64,000 nucleotides of DNA, from contig NC_081405.1 of the NCBI RefSeq assembly GCF_030272615.1, positions 651,202,420 through 651,266,419 on the forward strand, given 5' to 3'. A program made the translations under genes and the position numbers. Below, piece by piece: positions 31,598 to 43,584 of this stretch. The notes beneath the pieces were generated by a model that did not search any database, was not told the DNA's origin, and saw nothing but the letters and a program-made list of their open reading frames with translations. Position 1 is the stretch's first letter. Each line of letters begins with the position of its first letter. Source of the stretch: Cryptomeria japonica (Eukaryota > Streptophyta > Pinopsida > Cupressales > Cupressaceae).

Positions 31598-33544
31598 TTA
31601 GGACTTGAGTTTCAGAGTTCTTTTCTGATTGTATGTCATTTCTTCTGGGAGGGTATCACCTCTCAAAACTTGGATTATCTCTGTATACCAGGGTTGCCTC
31701 TCAATACTAGTGACCAAAGCATCTCTAACCTCAACATTGTGTATTTCTACATTCATGAGATTTGACTCAGTCATGAGCTTAGCCAAACCTAAACCTCTCA
31801 CCAATTTGGTGATCTTTATCTCCAAGTTGAATTCCTGAATTCTATTAATCCATCTGCATCTCTTCCCAGTAACCTCAGACTGAGACAAAATATCTTTAAC
31901 TGCAGCATGTGGGACATAGGCAATGATATTTGCATTCACTAAATATGGCCTAAAAGCCTTAACAACTTTAACTAGGGCATAAGCTTGTTTCTCCATGGTT
32001 TCATATTTTAGTTCTGCCACCTGCAAAGACTTATTGTAGAAGGCTATGGGATGTTCATATCCTTCATTGTCCTTTTGTAGTAATACTGCAGCCACCGTAT
32101 GATATGAAGCAAAAGAAAACAGAGAAAAAGGCTTACTATAATCAGGAGATTTCAACATTGGTGCCTCCTGGATTGCCTTCTTAATCTCAGCAAAAGCTTT
32201 TGAAGCTTCTTGATCCCAATGAAATTTTGTATCCTTCTTAAGCAACTTGACGATAGGCTTCACTATCTCTGTGAAGTTTGCAATGAATCTCCTGACAAAA
32301 TTTACTTTACCTAAAAAGGATTGGATACCTTTCACATTTTTAGGTTCAGACACCCTATTGATTGCTTCAATTCTCTCAGGGTCTATTCTTACCCCCTCCT
32401 TAGAGACTATGTGTCCCAGTAACTTTCCTTCAGTGACCCCAAAATGACATTTCTTGGGATTCAGTGATACACCAAATTCCAAGGCTTTATTGAACACCTT
32501 CTCTAGATGTCCACAATGATAATCAACCTTTTTAGAGAAACAAGTTAGATCATCTTGATAAACCACTATGATGATGTTTATGAATTCTTTGAAGGCTACA
32601 TCCATAGCTCTTTGAAATGTAGCTCCTGCATTTTTTAATCCAAATGGCATTCTCACATATACATAAGTTCCCCATGGAGTAGTGAAAGTTGTCTTAAACT
32701 ATTCAGACTCCTTTACCAACACTTGATTATATCTTGAGAAACCATCCATCATGGATAAAAGATCACATCCTATCACTCTCTGTAGCATGGCTTCCATATT
32801 TGGGGATGAGTAGTTATCTTTCAAAGAAGCAACATTTAGATTCCTAAAATCTACACACAATCTGATATCTCCATTCTTCTTCCTCACTGGGACCAAATTG
32901 GAAACCCATGAAGAATGCCTTATTGGTTTGATAATCCCCCCTTCTCTCAATTTAGTCAACTCTTGTTGCATTTTAGTTTCTAACAAGGGATTGATAGGCC
33001 TATGTTTCTGTCTGAAAGGCTTAGCATCTGGAAGTAAAGGAACTTCATGCCGAAAAAGATCTTGTCTATACGTCTTTAGGTCTTCATAAGACCAAGCAAA
33101 GACATGCTTATACCTTTTCAATAAATTAATAAGGTTAGTCCTAACATGAGGGGGTAGTTTCTTTCCAATATATACCAACTTAGGGGATGATTCTGTCCCC
33201 AGGTTTACCTCCTCTACCTCTTCCAACTTGGTGGTAGACTGTTGATGTAAATGACTATCATTATAACTAAACATGCTCTCCAACTCTACCAGCCCTTTAG
33301 GTATTTCATTGGTTTCCAACTGGACCACATCATTTCCAAACACTGTCTCTCTGATGTCTACCACTTCCACCAATGCATTACAATCAATCTTTTGTCCATC
33401 ATAATCATCAACACATTGGATAAACCTAAGAATGTCTTCATCATCAGCAAAAACTTGCCAATTGTACACATTATCAGGAATAGCAGGCCTAGATTTTATT
33501 TCCACAGTGGAAATACCGGTTAGCGTTGCATCATCATTTTTCAA
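31598..33544 (-). pseudogene. pol: Reverse transcriptase plus degenerate Gypsy RNase H of element D
   Basis: RT begins after a long acidic linker at about LLKRYKHVFAWSYEDLK (33130). It shows FRQKHRPINPL, IIKPIRHSSWVSNLVPV, KKNGDIRLCVDFRNLN, MMDGFSRYNQVLV, then a stop at 32699, MPFGLKNAGATFQRAM and the catalytic box VVYQDD at about 32550. The connection and RNase H follow (32250-31800): FSLFSFASYHTVAAVLLQ has Phe where the first catalytic Asp should be, and VPHAAVKDILSQ replaces the usual TDH. The Gypsy RNase H therefore looks like a structural tether, as is known for dual-RNase H Tat elements. Confidence 0.88.
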
Positions 33545-33927
33545 AGCAACATTAGCTAGGAAATCTGCCATAATATTTTTTGCTCGCTCTATCCAATTAA
33601 TAGAAAATGCATCAAAATGCTCAATAACATCCCAAACAGCATGCTTATACTCCTTTAATCTATCATTCTTGGATGCATATTTAGATCTCACCTAAGAAAC
33701 AACCAATTCTGAATACCCCATTACTTTCAACAGTTGAATTCCATGCCATTTTGCAACCTCAAGTCCTAGTAATAGGGCTTCATACTCTGCAGTATTATTT
33801 GTGCACTAGAATGCCAATAAAAATGAATACTTGAAAGTTATACCTGATGGGGACACAAAAAGAACCCTGCTCCAGATCCTTCTTTAGAGCAAGCTCCGTC
33901 AAAATACATCTGCCACAACCCATACTG
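33545..33927 (-). pseudogene. Additional RNase H domain of element D, located before RT
   Basis: Between protease and RT the minus strand reads MYFDGACSKEGSGAG (first catalytic Asp), then NNTAEYEALLLGL (catalytic Glu), MGYSELVVS (Asp position replaced by Tyr) and ERAKNIMADFLANVAL (final Asp). These are the four blocks of an RNase HI fold close to the archaeal-like RNase H acquired by plant Tat elements. The frame has one shift and stops, including TAG or TAA near 33690 and 33808. Its place upstream of RT is the less usual order. Confidence 0.75.
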
Positions 33928-34431
33928 CTATGCTTGTAGCTCAATCACAATAGGGTCAGTATTCTTCAATTGAGGTGAAATTGGTTGAAGTCTAAAGTTA
34001 TCTAAATCTACATCAATCATACAATTAAGCATACTAGGGTCTACATTTTCAATTACCCTAAGAGCTCGTGGTTCTCTATATAATTTGACCTGATTACCAC
34101 TAATAGGAATGGTAGCATAAGATAAGTCCAGTTGGACATTTCCCCCTACTGTTGTTGCCCACTGCTTGGAAAGTAACATACCATAGTGGGGTTTAGTGTC
34201 AGTAACAATAACATCCATTTTGTAAGTGGCTTTAGGAAATGCTGCTATTTTTACTTCTACATCTTTCATTGTACCTATCACAGGTACTCCTCTGTTATCC
34301 ATGGCATAGCATTTCCCATACACAGTGGTTACTGATAACCCTAATTCTTTCATAACACCATAGGGCATTACATTAGTAGCAACTCCTGAATCTATCATGC
34401 AGTTTTTAATCAACCGATTATTTACTAACAA
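33928..34431 (-). pseudogene. pro: Aspartic protease of element D
   Basis: The frame of 167 codons starts VNNRLIKNCMIDSGVATNVM, with an intact DSG catalytic triad and the adjacent hydrophobic residues. The flap and core follow (GVPVIGTMKDVEVKIAAFPK, then MDVIVTDTKPHYGMLLSKQW). The retropepsin fold is convincing. It is fused in the ancestral frame to gag upstream; a stop at 34447 separates them here. It would mature the polyprotein. Confidence 0.85.
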
Positions 34432-34448
34432 GGTAACATAGAAGGGAT

Positions 34449-37150
34449 CTACCTGAGAAGGCTCTTGAGTGATAGTGGTTCCAACATAAACCTCTGGGGT
34501 TTGGAACTCTTGATCCTTTCCAACTCACTATCAGATATACTAGAGAATAAAGACAAAGTTGCATCCTTATGTTCTTTAATCTTTAGCAATTCTACTAATG
34601 GAATAGTGACTTTCATTTGAGTTAAAGCTTGGCCCATATCAAATGTAGAATTATTGCATTTTTCAGTATTAACCCTAACTTTTTCTATTTTGAATTGACT
34701 TGCCTTTCTCACCGTCTCTGCTCCTTGTACATCACCAACATTTTTATCATCTTTGTCTTTATGTACATCTTTAACTTGTTCTCCTTTCTCTTGACCGACC
34801 TTAGGAATAGTAGTAGCACTACTTGATGCCCCCCTTTTTGTAACTTCCTTTACAAACATAGAACCCGGCTCACCCTGATCAGTGTCTCTCTTAGTGCTTC
34901 TCAGATTATAGTTATGTTTTGCTTTGGCAATTGCAACCTTAGTGAGATTTCTAACTTCTTCCTCACTAGGCCTCCTAAGATGAACCTCTTCATCTTCAAT
35001 TGTCACCACATTCAATGTAGGATGCCAACCTAAGGCTAACTATCCTTGCACTAGCTTTTCACTATCTAGCACATCACTGTATTCACTTTGCACAGATTCC
35101 TCATCACTTTCTATGATGGTTTCAAACATATTAATGTCAGGCTCTGCTTCTAGTCTCATAGATTCCTCAAGATCTTGAGCCACTGCACACTGATGAGGAG
35201 AATGTGGTCCATCACAAGCAATACACACAAGGAGTATTTTCTATATTGTGAACAGTTTTCCCTTTTAAAGGGATCCGGTGTGTCTTGACTTTGGGTAATT
35301 TTGGGCTTCTCAATTTGTGGTTTACCATCCTTCCAATTGATATTATAGGGCATATCATGTAATCTAGGGGGTCTATCTTGCCAGTTATAATGAGGTTTAT
35401 CATTTTTGTTAACCTTGGCAGTCAAATTTTTCATAGCAGTAACCAATTTCTCTATTTTATCATCCACTTTAGCAACTTTATTAGGTTGTTGTTTGGTTTC
35501 TTGCCATAATCTACCATCTATCCTTCTTCCTAATTTTCCAGATGCTTTTCTATTACTTTCTACATTTATGGCAATTCTAAAAGCATCTCTCAAGTTATGG
35601 GGATTTTTATCTCTCAAGATATAGGCCATTTTGGAATCAAATGTATTGTAATATGTATTAAGACACATGTTATCATCTAGCCTCATCACTTGATACAATC
35701 TGTGCATGGCCTTCTGGAATCTGGCATTGAAATCAGTGACCATTTCATTTTCAGATTTTCTAATATTGTTGAACTCATTTAGCATGAAACTCACATTAGT
35801 CTTGTCACCATACTGCTCTTGAAAGCAATTTTTAAAATCTTTCCATGAACCTATGCTATTGACTGGAATACCTCTGTACCAATCTCTTGCATCATCAACC
35901 AGGGATTGAACAAACAATTTCATAATAACATTTTCATCTAATATCTCATAATCATTTATTAGATCCCCAAAATATTTCAGATGTTCCTCAGCACTAATTG
36001 CATTGTTCCCAGCAAATTTATGGAGTCTGTCTCTTGATTCAGTGGGAACATGATCTGGATATCCCGGGATCCTATCAAAGAATAATTGCCTATATTGTTC
36101 TAAATTGATTGGTCTTCTTTGAAAAAGGGGAATAGCACTATTATTTCCCATGGTCATTTTATCTTTTGGGATTGGAGATTGAGGTGCTTGGGTATATTGT
36201 TTATTCACAGGTATTTGGCTTACTGAGGCAATATTAGCTTGTACTGCAGGTTGAGTATTAACCTAAGGAAAGGAAATGTGTTGGGGATTAGGCTTGCTAA
36301 GATCTTCTGATGGGAATGTAATAGGAGGAGCCTTTAAGTAATTAATCTTTCTTTTAACTTCCTGATTCGCTGCTTCTAACTCAGCCTTTTCTAGTTCCAT
36401 TTGGAGATCTTCCTTTTCCTTCCTCATCCTTTCCATCTCTCTCTCATGTGCTAGAATCCTATGAGAAATCTCTTTTGCAGTTTTAGATTCTATTCCATCA
36501 TCTACCCATTTCTGTTTTCCTTTATCTAAATTGGCTTTAGGAAATTGGGAGTCATTAAATACTTCCCTAGTTGGCTGGGCTACTGACTTACAAACTTGTT
36601 TAGTTTTGGGAATTAGAATTTCTCTAATCACAGGGCCTTCCTCGCCACTTTTTTCTTTCTCTTTAGCAAGTACTTCAAGATCAGTTATCTATCTAAGAAG
36701 CCTATCCCTTTCCATTAGTTTGGCTTTAACTTCCTTCTCCTTATTTGCCTCCTTTTGGGCTCTTAAGGATATTAAATGATGGACTCTTCTATTTAAATCT
36801 TCAATCTCTTGACACACTTTATCCTCATCAGGGAAGTTTTCTTCAGAGTCTGATGCATTAACTTGATCTATGTCAATCAGACTAATGTTCCCATCAATTG
36901 TCCTAGGAACAGAGTGCCTAATTGCATTTGAACTGGTTCTATCTTTTGCAGAAACACTAACATGAGATAGATCTTGATTTAAAATAGGTGCATCATTAAT
37001 ATTTCCAAACAATCCCGAATGGAAACCTAAAATATCATGCTTTGAATCTCTGGAAGATGAATTAGACTTTGCATAAACAGGTCGATCAGGAATCTTACCA
37101 GTATTATTGTTTTTCTGCACCCAAGCAGCATTTGATGGCTCATGCAACAT
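34449..37150 (-). pseudogene. gag: Gag region of element D, broken
   Basis: The first ATG after the primer site is at 37150. The N-terminal third (37150-36263) is acidic then a strong coiled coil (AHEREMERMRKEKEDLQMEL), with stops at 36688 and 36261. The capsid domain lies at about 36120-35600: RRPINLEQYRQLFFDRIPGY, AEEHLKYFGDLIND, DDARDWYRGIPVNSIGSW and NFNARFQKAMHR-type segments. A frameshift near 35240 precedes a compact zinc motif, CIACDGPHSPHQC, at about 35225. After a stop at 35040, a Lys/Glu-rich linker (35015-34449) leads to the protease. This is one long ancestral gag with at least five lesions. Confidence 0.8.
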
Positions 37151-37429
37151 AGATCTCTTCTGGCCTCTCTGTGACTATTCTGGCAGACCTTCTTGCAAAG
37201 TTTCATGAGGATGTTTCTTCATGAATGATCTTGTATTTTTTGCTCCTTGCATCTCGCTTGTCTTCCTTTCAGAAAAAATTGTATCTCACAAGCACAGGTT
37301 CAAAAGTAACGGAGTTGCCACCCACAAAACTATGGGAATAATGAAAACAAGCAGTCTTATCCACAAACACACAACAATTTTCTTTACAAGCCTCAACACA
37401 GATCTGTGTTTATATCTTTATTGTAACTT

Positions 37430-37447
37430 TCCCCAGCAGAGTTGCCA
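37430..37447 (-). other. Primer binding site of element D
   Basis: On the minus strand it reads TGGCAACTCTGCTGGGGA, beginning four bases after the LTR end at 37452. It differs by one base from the TGGCGACTCTGCTGGGGA type known from Ogre/Tat elements and attributed there to tRNA-Arg. The tRNA attribution is recalled, not tested. Confidence 0.8.
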
Positions 37448-38400
37448 CTTTTGTTGTCTTCAAAATCTGATTCCCTTTAACATCCTTAGAATAATATGGT
37501 TAAACTCGGTGCAGAAGAGACATTAAAGATAAGGAAATTCTCAAGACAACATATGACAAGGTTTGATTGAACCTTCTACACTTCGGACTTACTCAGATCC
37601 CAGGTGGGTATACCTTTGTGAATCGAATTCAAACTTTCAAACATAAACCCACAACAAACCAGTCCAGAAAACCAGTGGGTCTATTCACCTTGAAATCAAC
37701 TGAAAACAAAGAATGGAAATTGTACTTAAATTCAGCATTTCGATCAACAAAACATGCAATAAACAACTTCAATTAATACCAATGCCTTATCCAAGGTCAC
37801 AGAGTCATCTAAGCTCAAATAAGACTCCTCAAACAAAACATCTTTATGTTTCCTGTTGGCTTGGTTCCTGTTAATCCTTGTATATGCCTGACACCTACAA
37901 GAATTTATGCATTCCAAATTAAGCTATGATCATCAAAATTCAAAATATCTTCCAAACAGTTTACTGGTATAAGTGATCCCCGCATCTTTAATTTCCCTCC
38001 TAAAGAGAAAAGCTAAGGAACACTTCTACTAAAATTGCTTTACAATTCCATTCAAACAGAACAACCCGAGATTATTCAGAATCAAAGCAGTAAACAAATT
38101 TGTAAATACACTTGAAGACAACAAAAAGATTTACTCAAAACCGATGGTCTGTATATTGATATTTAGTTCAAGAAATATTACAAGAAATTTTGAGTATTCT
38201 CCATTAGACTTAGAAAAGCTCAGATAAATTTCTGCAGCGTTTTCTTACAATTATTTGCGATCCCCCCTTTCCTCTAGTCCCGGTATCCATTTATAACAAC
38301 ATGGATGCACAAAGCTTCGGACTTCTCGAGGAGAGTTTGTTATAATCATTTCTTTCAAAATAAAGAGGTTACAAGCTTTTCGCAAAAACAGTTACAAGCT

Positions 38401-41400
38401 CTATTCGGCCTCTACAGTTTCTTCAACAAGTTGTTCAGTTGTAACCTCTTCTACTTTTTCAGGGGCGCTCTCCGACTGTTCCGGATCATGGGTGGCATAT
38501 TTAGTTGTCCACTCACCATACACCTCTTCTGTCGGCCATGAGAAATTAATCACTTTATCTTTAGTCTTAGTCAACCTTTTCCAAGAATTACTCATTTTGT
38601 TGACTTCTGAATTGAGAAAACAATAATGTGACTTAATTTTCTCTATCTCTTGTATTGTCACAACAAAGAAAGAAGCATCATCAAGATCAATAATTCCTTT
38701 AACTCTTGCTAACAATTTAGCTTCTATCTCCTTAAGCCACATTTGTTTGTCCTTTAATTGATCCGGGCTAGCAAAAACTCCTGGGAGCAACTCAAAAACC
38801 TGATCAGTGTACTCCTTCTTGCATAAATTAACCTTCCTATCCATATTATCCACCTCTGTTGCTAATTGTACTAAGACTTTAGCGACATCAGAAGTGGATT
38901 TGATGATGGGATTGGCCCTTGCCTCATCGCAGGATACACACATAAACTCTAAATCTTTCTCCCTAGGCCTCCATTTATCAAAAATAGGTGTCAAAATGGC
39001 CTTGTCTCTCCTGAGCTCATTCCATATATCCATAATTTTACCTACATTGTTGTAGAGAAATGAGGCATTTATTGTATCTACAAAACTGGAAATTGTAGGT
39101 CTTACTCTCTCCTCATACTTCTTTGCATATAAGGCCTGAGCCTGTTTCAAGTTTTCCAATTCTTGAGGAGTAATTTCAACCATTTGAGAGCTAGAGGGTG
39201 CTGGGGATGGTGGAAACTCAATGATAGGGCTAGTATGTGGAGGTCTTGTAGGAGAAGAGGAAATCATCAGTGTTGAAGACTCACCTTGATGGTATTGTCC
39301 AGTCAAATGGCTCTGCAGCTTGGCAATGATGCTATCCTTACCTCTTACCTCCTCCTTGGCATTGTTATAGGCCTTCAAAACTGTTTCCAACTTAACTTGG
39401 AGGGCCTCTTTCTCTTTGGCTTCCTTCTCTGCTACTGCAACACTAAATTTTGTAGTCTCTACCATAGTGCTAGCAGCCTCCACTAACCCTGTACTCTGCA
39501 CTCTCTTCACCATCATTCCACCAAGGTAACTTGACCCTAGGGTGTCTTTTCTTTTCTTACTCTCATTTCTCTTGAGAGACCACATGACAAGTGCAGGATT
39601 GTCCTTATTGAAAGTATTCCCCTCCATGGGTTTAGTCTCTTTTCTTACTGCATCTAGTACCAAGGCGTCTGCTATATCCCATTCGGGTAAGATAAGCACT
39701 CCAGCTTGTGCCACCATATCTCTTGCTTTATTTCCTCTTCCATCAGGGCTGGCTCTTTATTGGGTTTCTCAGCCTTTCTCGTTTCACATCTAGCATTATA
39801 TTTATCTATGTGTTGTTTCCATATGAACTGCATAAATGCTTCTGATGTGACAAAATTGTTATCAGCTAAAAAGGCACTACTTGCTTGTTTTATCTCAGAA
39901 TCACACTCCTGGCCTTTGAGTTCAGTGGTAGTGATATCCATTTCAGCAGTAGTGGGTTCTTCTGGCATTCCTTCCTCCACTTCATCATAAGTGTATGCAA
40001 TTTTGCCTAGACTACCTAATTGTAGGAGTTGCTCAACTGCTGCTTGCTCATTTCCTATATGGATAGCGGATTGGGAAGGGGAATACAAAGGTGTATCTGA
40101 TTGCACTTCTTTCCCCACCCTTTGCTTCTTTGGGCTTTCTTGGATGTCAATGACATCTTGTATCTTCCTCTTTCCTTTGGAGGTAGAGGGATCCTCTAAT
40201 ATAGGCATCAGCACACTATAACTGGATTTCTTATGCAGTGTGTAATCACCAGGAGGGATTCGCTTGTTGGAAGCTGACCTATTTAGGATCATTCTTGCCT
40301 TCTCAGGGTTGCTCTTAATTACAACTACCCTCTTCTCCTTGAGAGTCTACATCACATCTTCAAAGCAAACAATCAAAAACTTTATTTTCTCTTCCAGTGG
40401 GAAAAAGCTAGACAATGGGTCATAGCTGGCATCAAACTGATGCACAAAATCCAAGGCTTTCTTATAAGCTACCCACTTCTCTTTCCTTAGCTCCTACTTA
40501 TCTAGATCAAACTCATTTCTGATGAGGTCTTCAGGAAACTGGAATTGATGAGGCCTACCTCTGCATGCTACCTTCTTCCTAAACATACCGTTGAAGAAGT
40601 CTTCTGGATCAGCACACCTGGACACTGCAGTGGACAAATGATAAGGCTTGAGGAAATCCTCAAAGCAATTCCAGCCTCCTTTTGTTATTACAAATTGGTG
40701 AGCTATGGTAGTTGCAGGGAAAATAGTCCCTTTACCCCTGCCTGTCAACTTTGCCTCTTGTAAGCCACCAATTTGTCTAAGGATCTCTGCGATTCCCACT
40801 TTGAGAGGGACCTGGTAAGGTAGCAAAAATGGGGTGCCTCTGAAACCAAACACTCTAAAAACTGTGGAGACTGGATACAAGTAAATGTCACCCCAGTTAT
40901 GAACAATTTTTACGTTCTCTGCGAATTCTTTTGGTCTTATGAATTCCAGAAAAACTTTGGGGATTCTTGGGTTCTCAGAGTAGAGGAGAGTCCTTATCTT
41001 GGATGCAAAATATTTATCAAACTTCAAAAAACTGGCATCCTCTCTATCCCATGACAACACAGTACTCCATAATTGTACCGACATTTTTTCTCCTTCCTTC
41101 TCCTTAACAAGGTCCAGTCCACTGGCAAAGTAATCACCACCTTTGAAGAGAAAAAGATGCATCAGGAGTGAGTACCATCTGAAAGGCCTATCCACCTTTC
41201 CATTCTTGATTCCTATTAACCCTCCATGAATAGCATCAGCAATAAAAGAGGCATAATCAAATGTAATTGCAAGAGAAGGATTCAAAATCTGAGCAATCAT
41301 TAACAAGTAATGATTCAACATATTTGCTTCAGCATCTTCTCCCAAAACTTGGCAAAGTGCCCAATACATTCCTTTAGCCCTCAGGGTGAACATACTTAAT

Positions 41401-42017
41401 GAAAAGGGCTCTTGTGTGTTGGGTCCTACAACTATTAACCCTCCTATTTTCACAAAAAATTCCTTGAGAGGCCCATTCCTGAGATAACTCCTCTGTGCGC
41501 TATAAATTTGGGCTAATGATGTGAAATTTATAGGTTCTAAAAAATTGGTGAACTCATTAAGCCCAAAAGTTGTCCTAAACTCTTCAGCATTAATCTCAAC
41601 AAGGGTTTTCCCATTTACATCCCGAATGCTTCTTGTGACTGGATCATAGTTGAGCGCAATTTGGGTCAGCAAATCTGTATCCATAAATACCCCTGGGACA
41701 ACTAATTTCCCGACATCTAATTCCCAGATATTATTTTGCGGGGCAGGAGAATTTCTCATTCCGAATCCAACTTTAAACAACCCCAACCCAGACAATCCAA
41801 CCTGTGGGTCTCTCAACAAGTTACCCTTGTCATATAATCCTTCTCTTATCTTTAAACGGGGAGCCTTGGGCACTAACACTTTTGCCTTTGAAGCCTGGTT
41901 AGTTGACAACGTCAACTGTTCTAAAAAATCATCATAGACACTCCTTTCTGAATAGTTAACTTTGTCGGAAAACTCTCTTTTAGGAGCCATTTTGAAAATG
42001 TAAGAAATGAATACCAC
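38401..42017 (-). pseudogene. LTR-encoded ORF of element D, right (fuller) copy, about 1,190 codons
   Basis: It starts MVFISYIFKMAPKREF; the second ATG (MAPKRE) is the probable start. Residues about 1-505 (42017-40494) are uninterrupted and look globular, with DVNGKTLVEINAEEFRTTFG, a block of the kind seen in plant transposon-associated N-terminal domains, then YWALCQVLGEDAEANMLNHY and MHLFLFKGGDYFASGLDL. After one stop at 40494 and a second near 40350 comes a basic region (SKGKRKIQDVIDIQESPKKQ), a strongly acidic part, then a 43-bp deletion that shifts frame at about 39720. The last 438 codons hold a coiled coil (KEAKEKEALQVKLETVLK), a Ser/Pro linker and a helical C-terminus ending VEETVEAE. 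It has no membrane segment or known catalytic motif. It lies in the sense direction of the element, downstream of the LTR promoter candidate. Confidence 0.8.
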
Positions 42018-42418
42018 TCCTAAACAATTCTATGATGAATCAATTATCTTATCTAAAACACTACACAGGAATTGCTATACAAGAATATGAGAGAACCTGT
42101 TCTTCGCTTGAAGGAATTTTCTCTGCAACTGAACCAACTTGCTCTGTACTTGAAGAAAATACTTCTGCATCTACTCTTCTGCAAAATCCTTTAAAAGATA
42201 TCTTCATCCGGTTGATAGGAAATCAAATATTTGTACTCAGGGTCTAAACTACAACATTGATTCTGCATGCTTCGATCATCCCTTCAAAATTGAATGCATA
42301 CGAGAATTTGTATTTTTCGCTCCAACGGGTCACAACGTTCCTGCAAGTGTTTCATTTTGCTCTTTCGCAACTTCGTGAAGCATAACTATCGGGCAGCTTA
42401 GTCCTACGAAATAGCGCT

Positions 42419-42960
42419 GACAGCTCTCATGCACTCTCACTATTTCGCGGGGTATAAAGAACGAGCATCTTACCCTTGCAAAATAGTGCGGGCCATCGGA
42501 TCATCTCTTAAGTTGATCGGCTTTTAATCATCTAAAAAGGCTTTTGGGAGGGGTGGGCCCGCTGACTCACTGTGAACACCTGGCACCTAGTCACCTTCAG
42601 AGCTGACTTGTCACTTTTGCATTGGCCGAGAAAAAAACCACGGGGCCCCAACAAACTCTTAACAGCTATATCCTCCAGGGCCACCATCATGACACGTGGA
42701 CGACTCTCATGCACTCTCGCTATTTCGCGGGGTATAAAGAATGAGCATCTTACCCTTGTGAAATAGCATGGGCCGTCGGATCATCTCTTAAGTTGATTGG
42801 CTTTTAATCATCTGAAAAGGCTTTCAGGAGGGGTGGGCCCGCTGACTCACTGTGAACACCTGGCACCCAGTCACCTTCAGAGCTAACTTGTCACTTTTTT
42901 ATACGCCGAAAGAAAACCATGGGGCTCCAGTAAGTTATTGACAGTTGTACCCGCCAGGTC
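42419..42960 (-). repeat. 280-bp tandem pair in D's right LTR
   Basis: This matches the left LTR pair (29187-29740), with GTATAAAGA at 42452 and 42732. Arms CTATTTCGC and GCGAAATAG-type sequences flank each, with C-to-T and G-to-A decay in one arm or the other. Confidence 0.8.
42895..42903 (-). promoter_or_regulatory. Minus-strand TATA box in D's 5' LTR
   Basis: TATAAAAAA on the minus strand, about 600 bp into the LTR and 880 bp before the LTR ORF. It is the counterpart of 29682-29674. Confidence 0.5.
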
Positions 42961-43514
42961 ATCTCCATCTGTGACTTGACTCACCTCTGGGGCCCACCTT
43001 TTAGCCTTTAATCCTGACCCACTGACTGTTGTGACTTGTGCCACGTGCCGCCATTTTACTCGCTGTCAACAACCAGCTGGACCGTCGATGTGGCATGCCA
43101 TGTGGTTTTCACAACTTCGCTGATTTTAAACTACGCGCAACTTCACCTAGCGAAATAACGCGAGCCGTGGATCCATCCGCGAGATGCGCACTAGTTACTG
43201 GGCCCGACAACTTTAGGAGAAAAACATATGAGGCATAAATTTTTTGATTAATTAACATGACCGCCTAGGCAAACAACAAGGGGGGACACTTCCTACAACC
43301 CCACGACCCATTACTTAAGTGAATAAAGTAACGAAAGATTAGAAATCAGAGGGTTTAAAACAAACACAAGAGGATCTAAAAACAAAAACCCTTAAACCCT
43401 TGAGGTCTAGAACAAAGCTGGAGCATTTGAAACTGCACCTTATTCAAAATTTCAACAAACCATAGCCAATCATGGGAAAAGAAAAGCCCATTTTTAATCA
43501 GTGATAACAGGTTC

Positions 43515-43584
43515 TCCTGCAATTTCAAACTTGGAGTTTCCTGCAGCTGATGAAGGTGGGCCTTTCGCCTTGCCTTATAATTAG
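43515..43584 (+). pseudogene. Last codons of O's pol beyond element D
   Basis: Joined to 24421, the frame continues NAGS-PAISNLEFPAADEGG-PFALPYN and stops at TAG 43582-43584. The clean continuation confirms the D insertion point. Confidence 0.85.

Larger units (their letters stand above)
24422..43509 (-). mobile_element. Element D: 19-kb Tat-like Ty3/Gypsy element with about 6-kb ORF-bearing LTRs
   Basis: The target duplication GGTTC is at 24417-24421 and 43510-43514. Plus-strand ends are TGTTGTCTTC (24422) and GATAACA (43509). LTRs are 24422-30288 (5,867 bp) and 37452-43509 (6,058 bp). Read on the minus strand, the interior is: primer site (37447-37430), gag, protease, an RNase H, RT, a degraded second RNase H and integrase. 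The primer TGGCAACTCTGCTGGGGA is of the type used by Ogre/Tat elements. Each LTR also carries a sense ORF of about 1,190 codons. Pol is broken by several stops and shifts. No clear polypurine tract borders the 3' LTR. Confidence 0.93.
37452..43509 (-). repeat. 5' LTR of element D (right copy, 6,058 bp)
   Basis: On the minus strand it begins TGTTATCACTG (43509) and ends AAGACAACA (37452). It contains, in order, a TATA candidate (42903-42895), the 280-bp tandem pair, the ORF from 42017 to 38401 and about 950 bp of A/T-rich sequence with no gene. This is far longer than typical plant LTRs of 0.3-2 kb. Confidence 0.93.
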
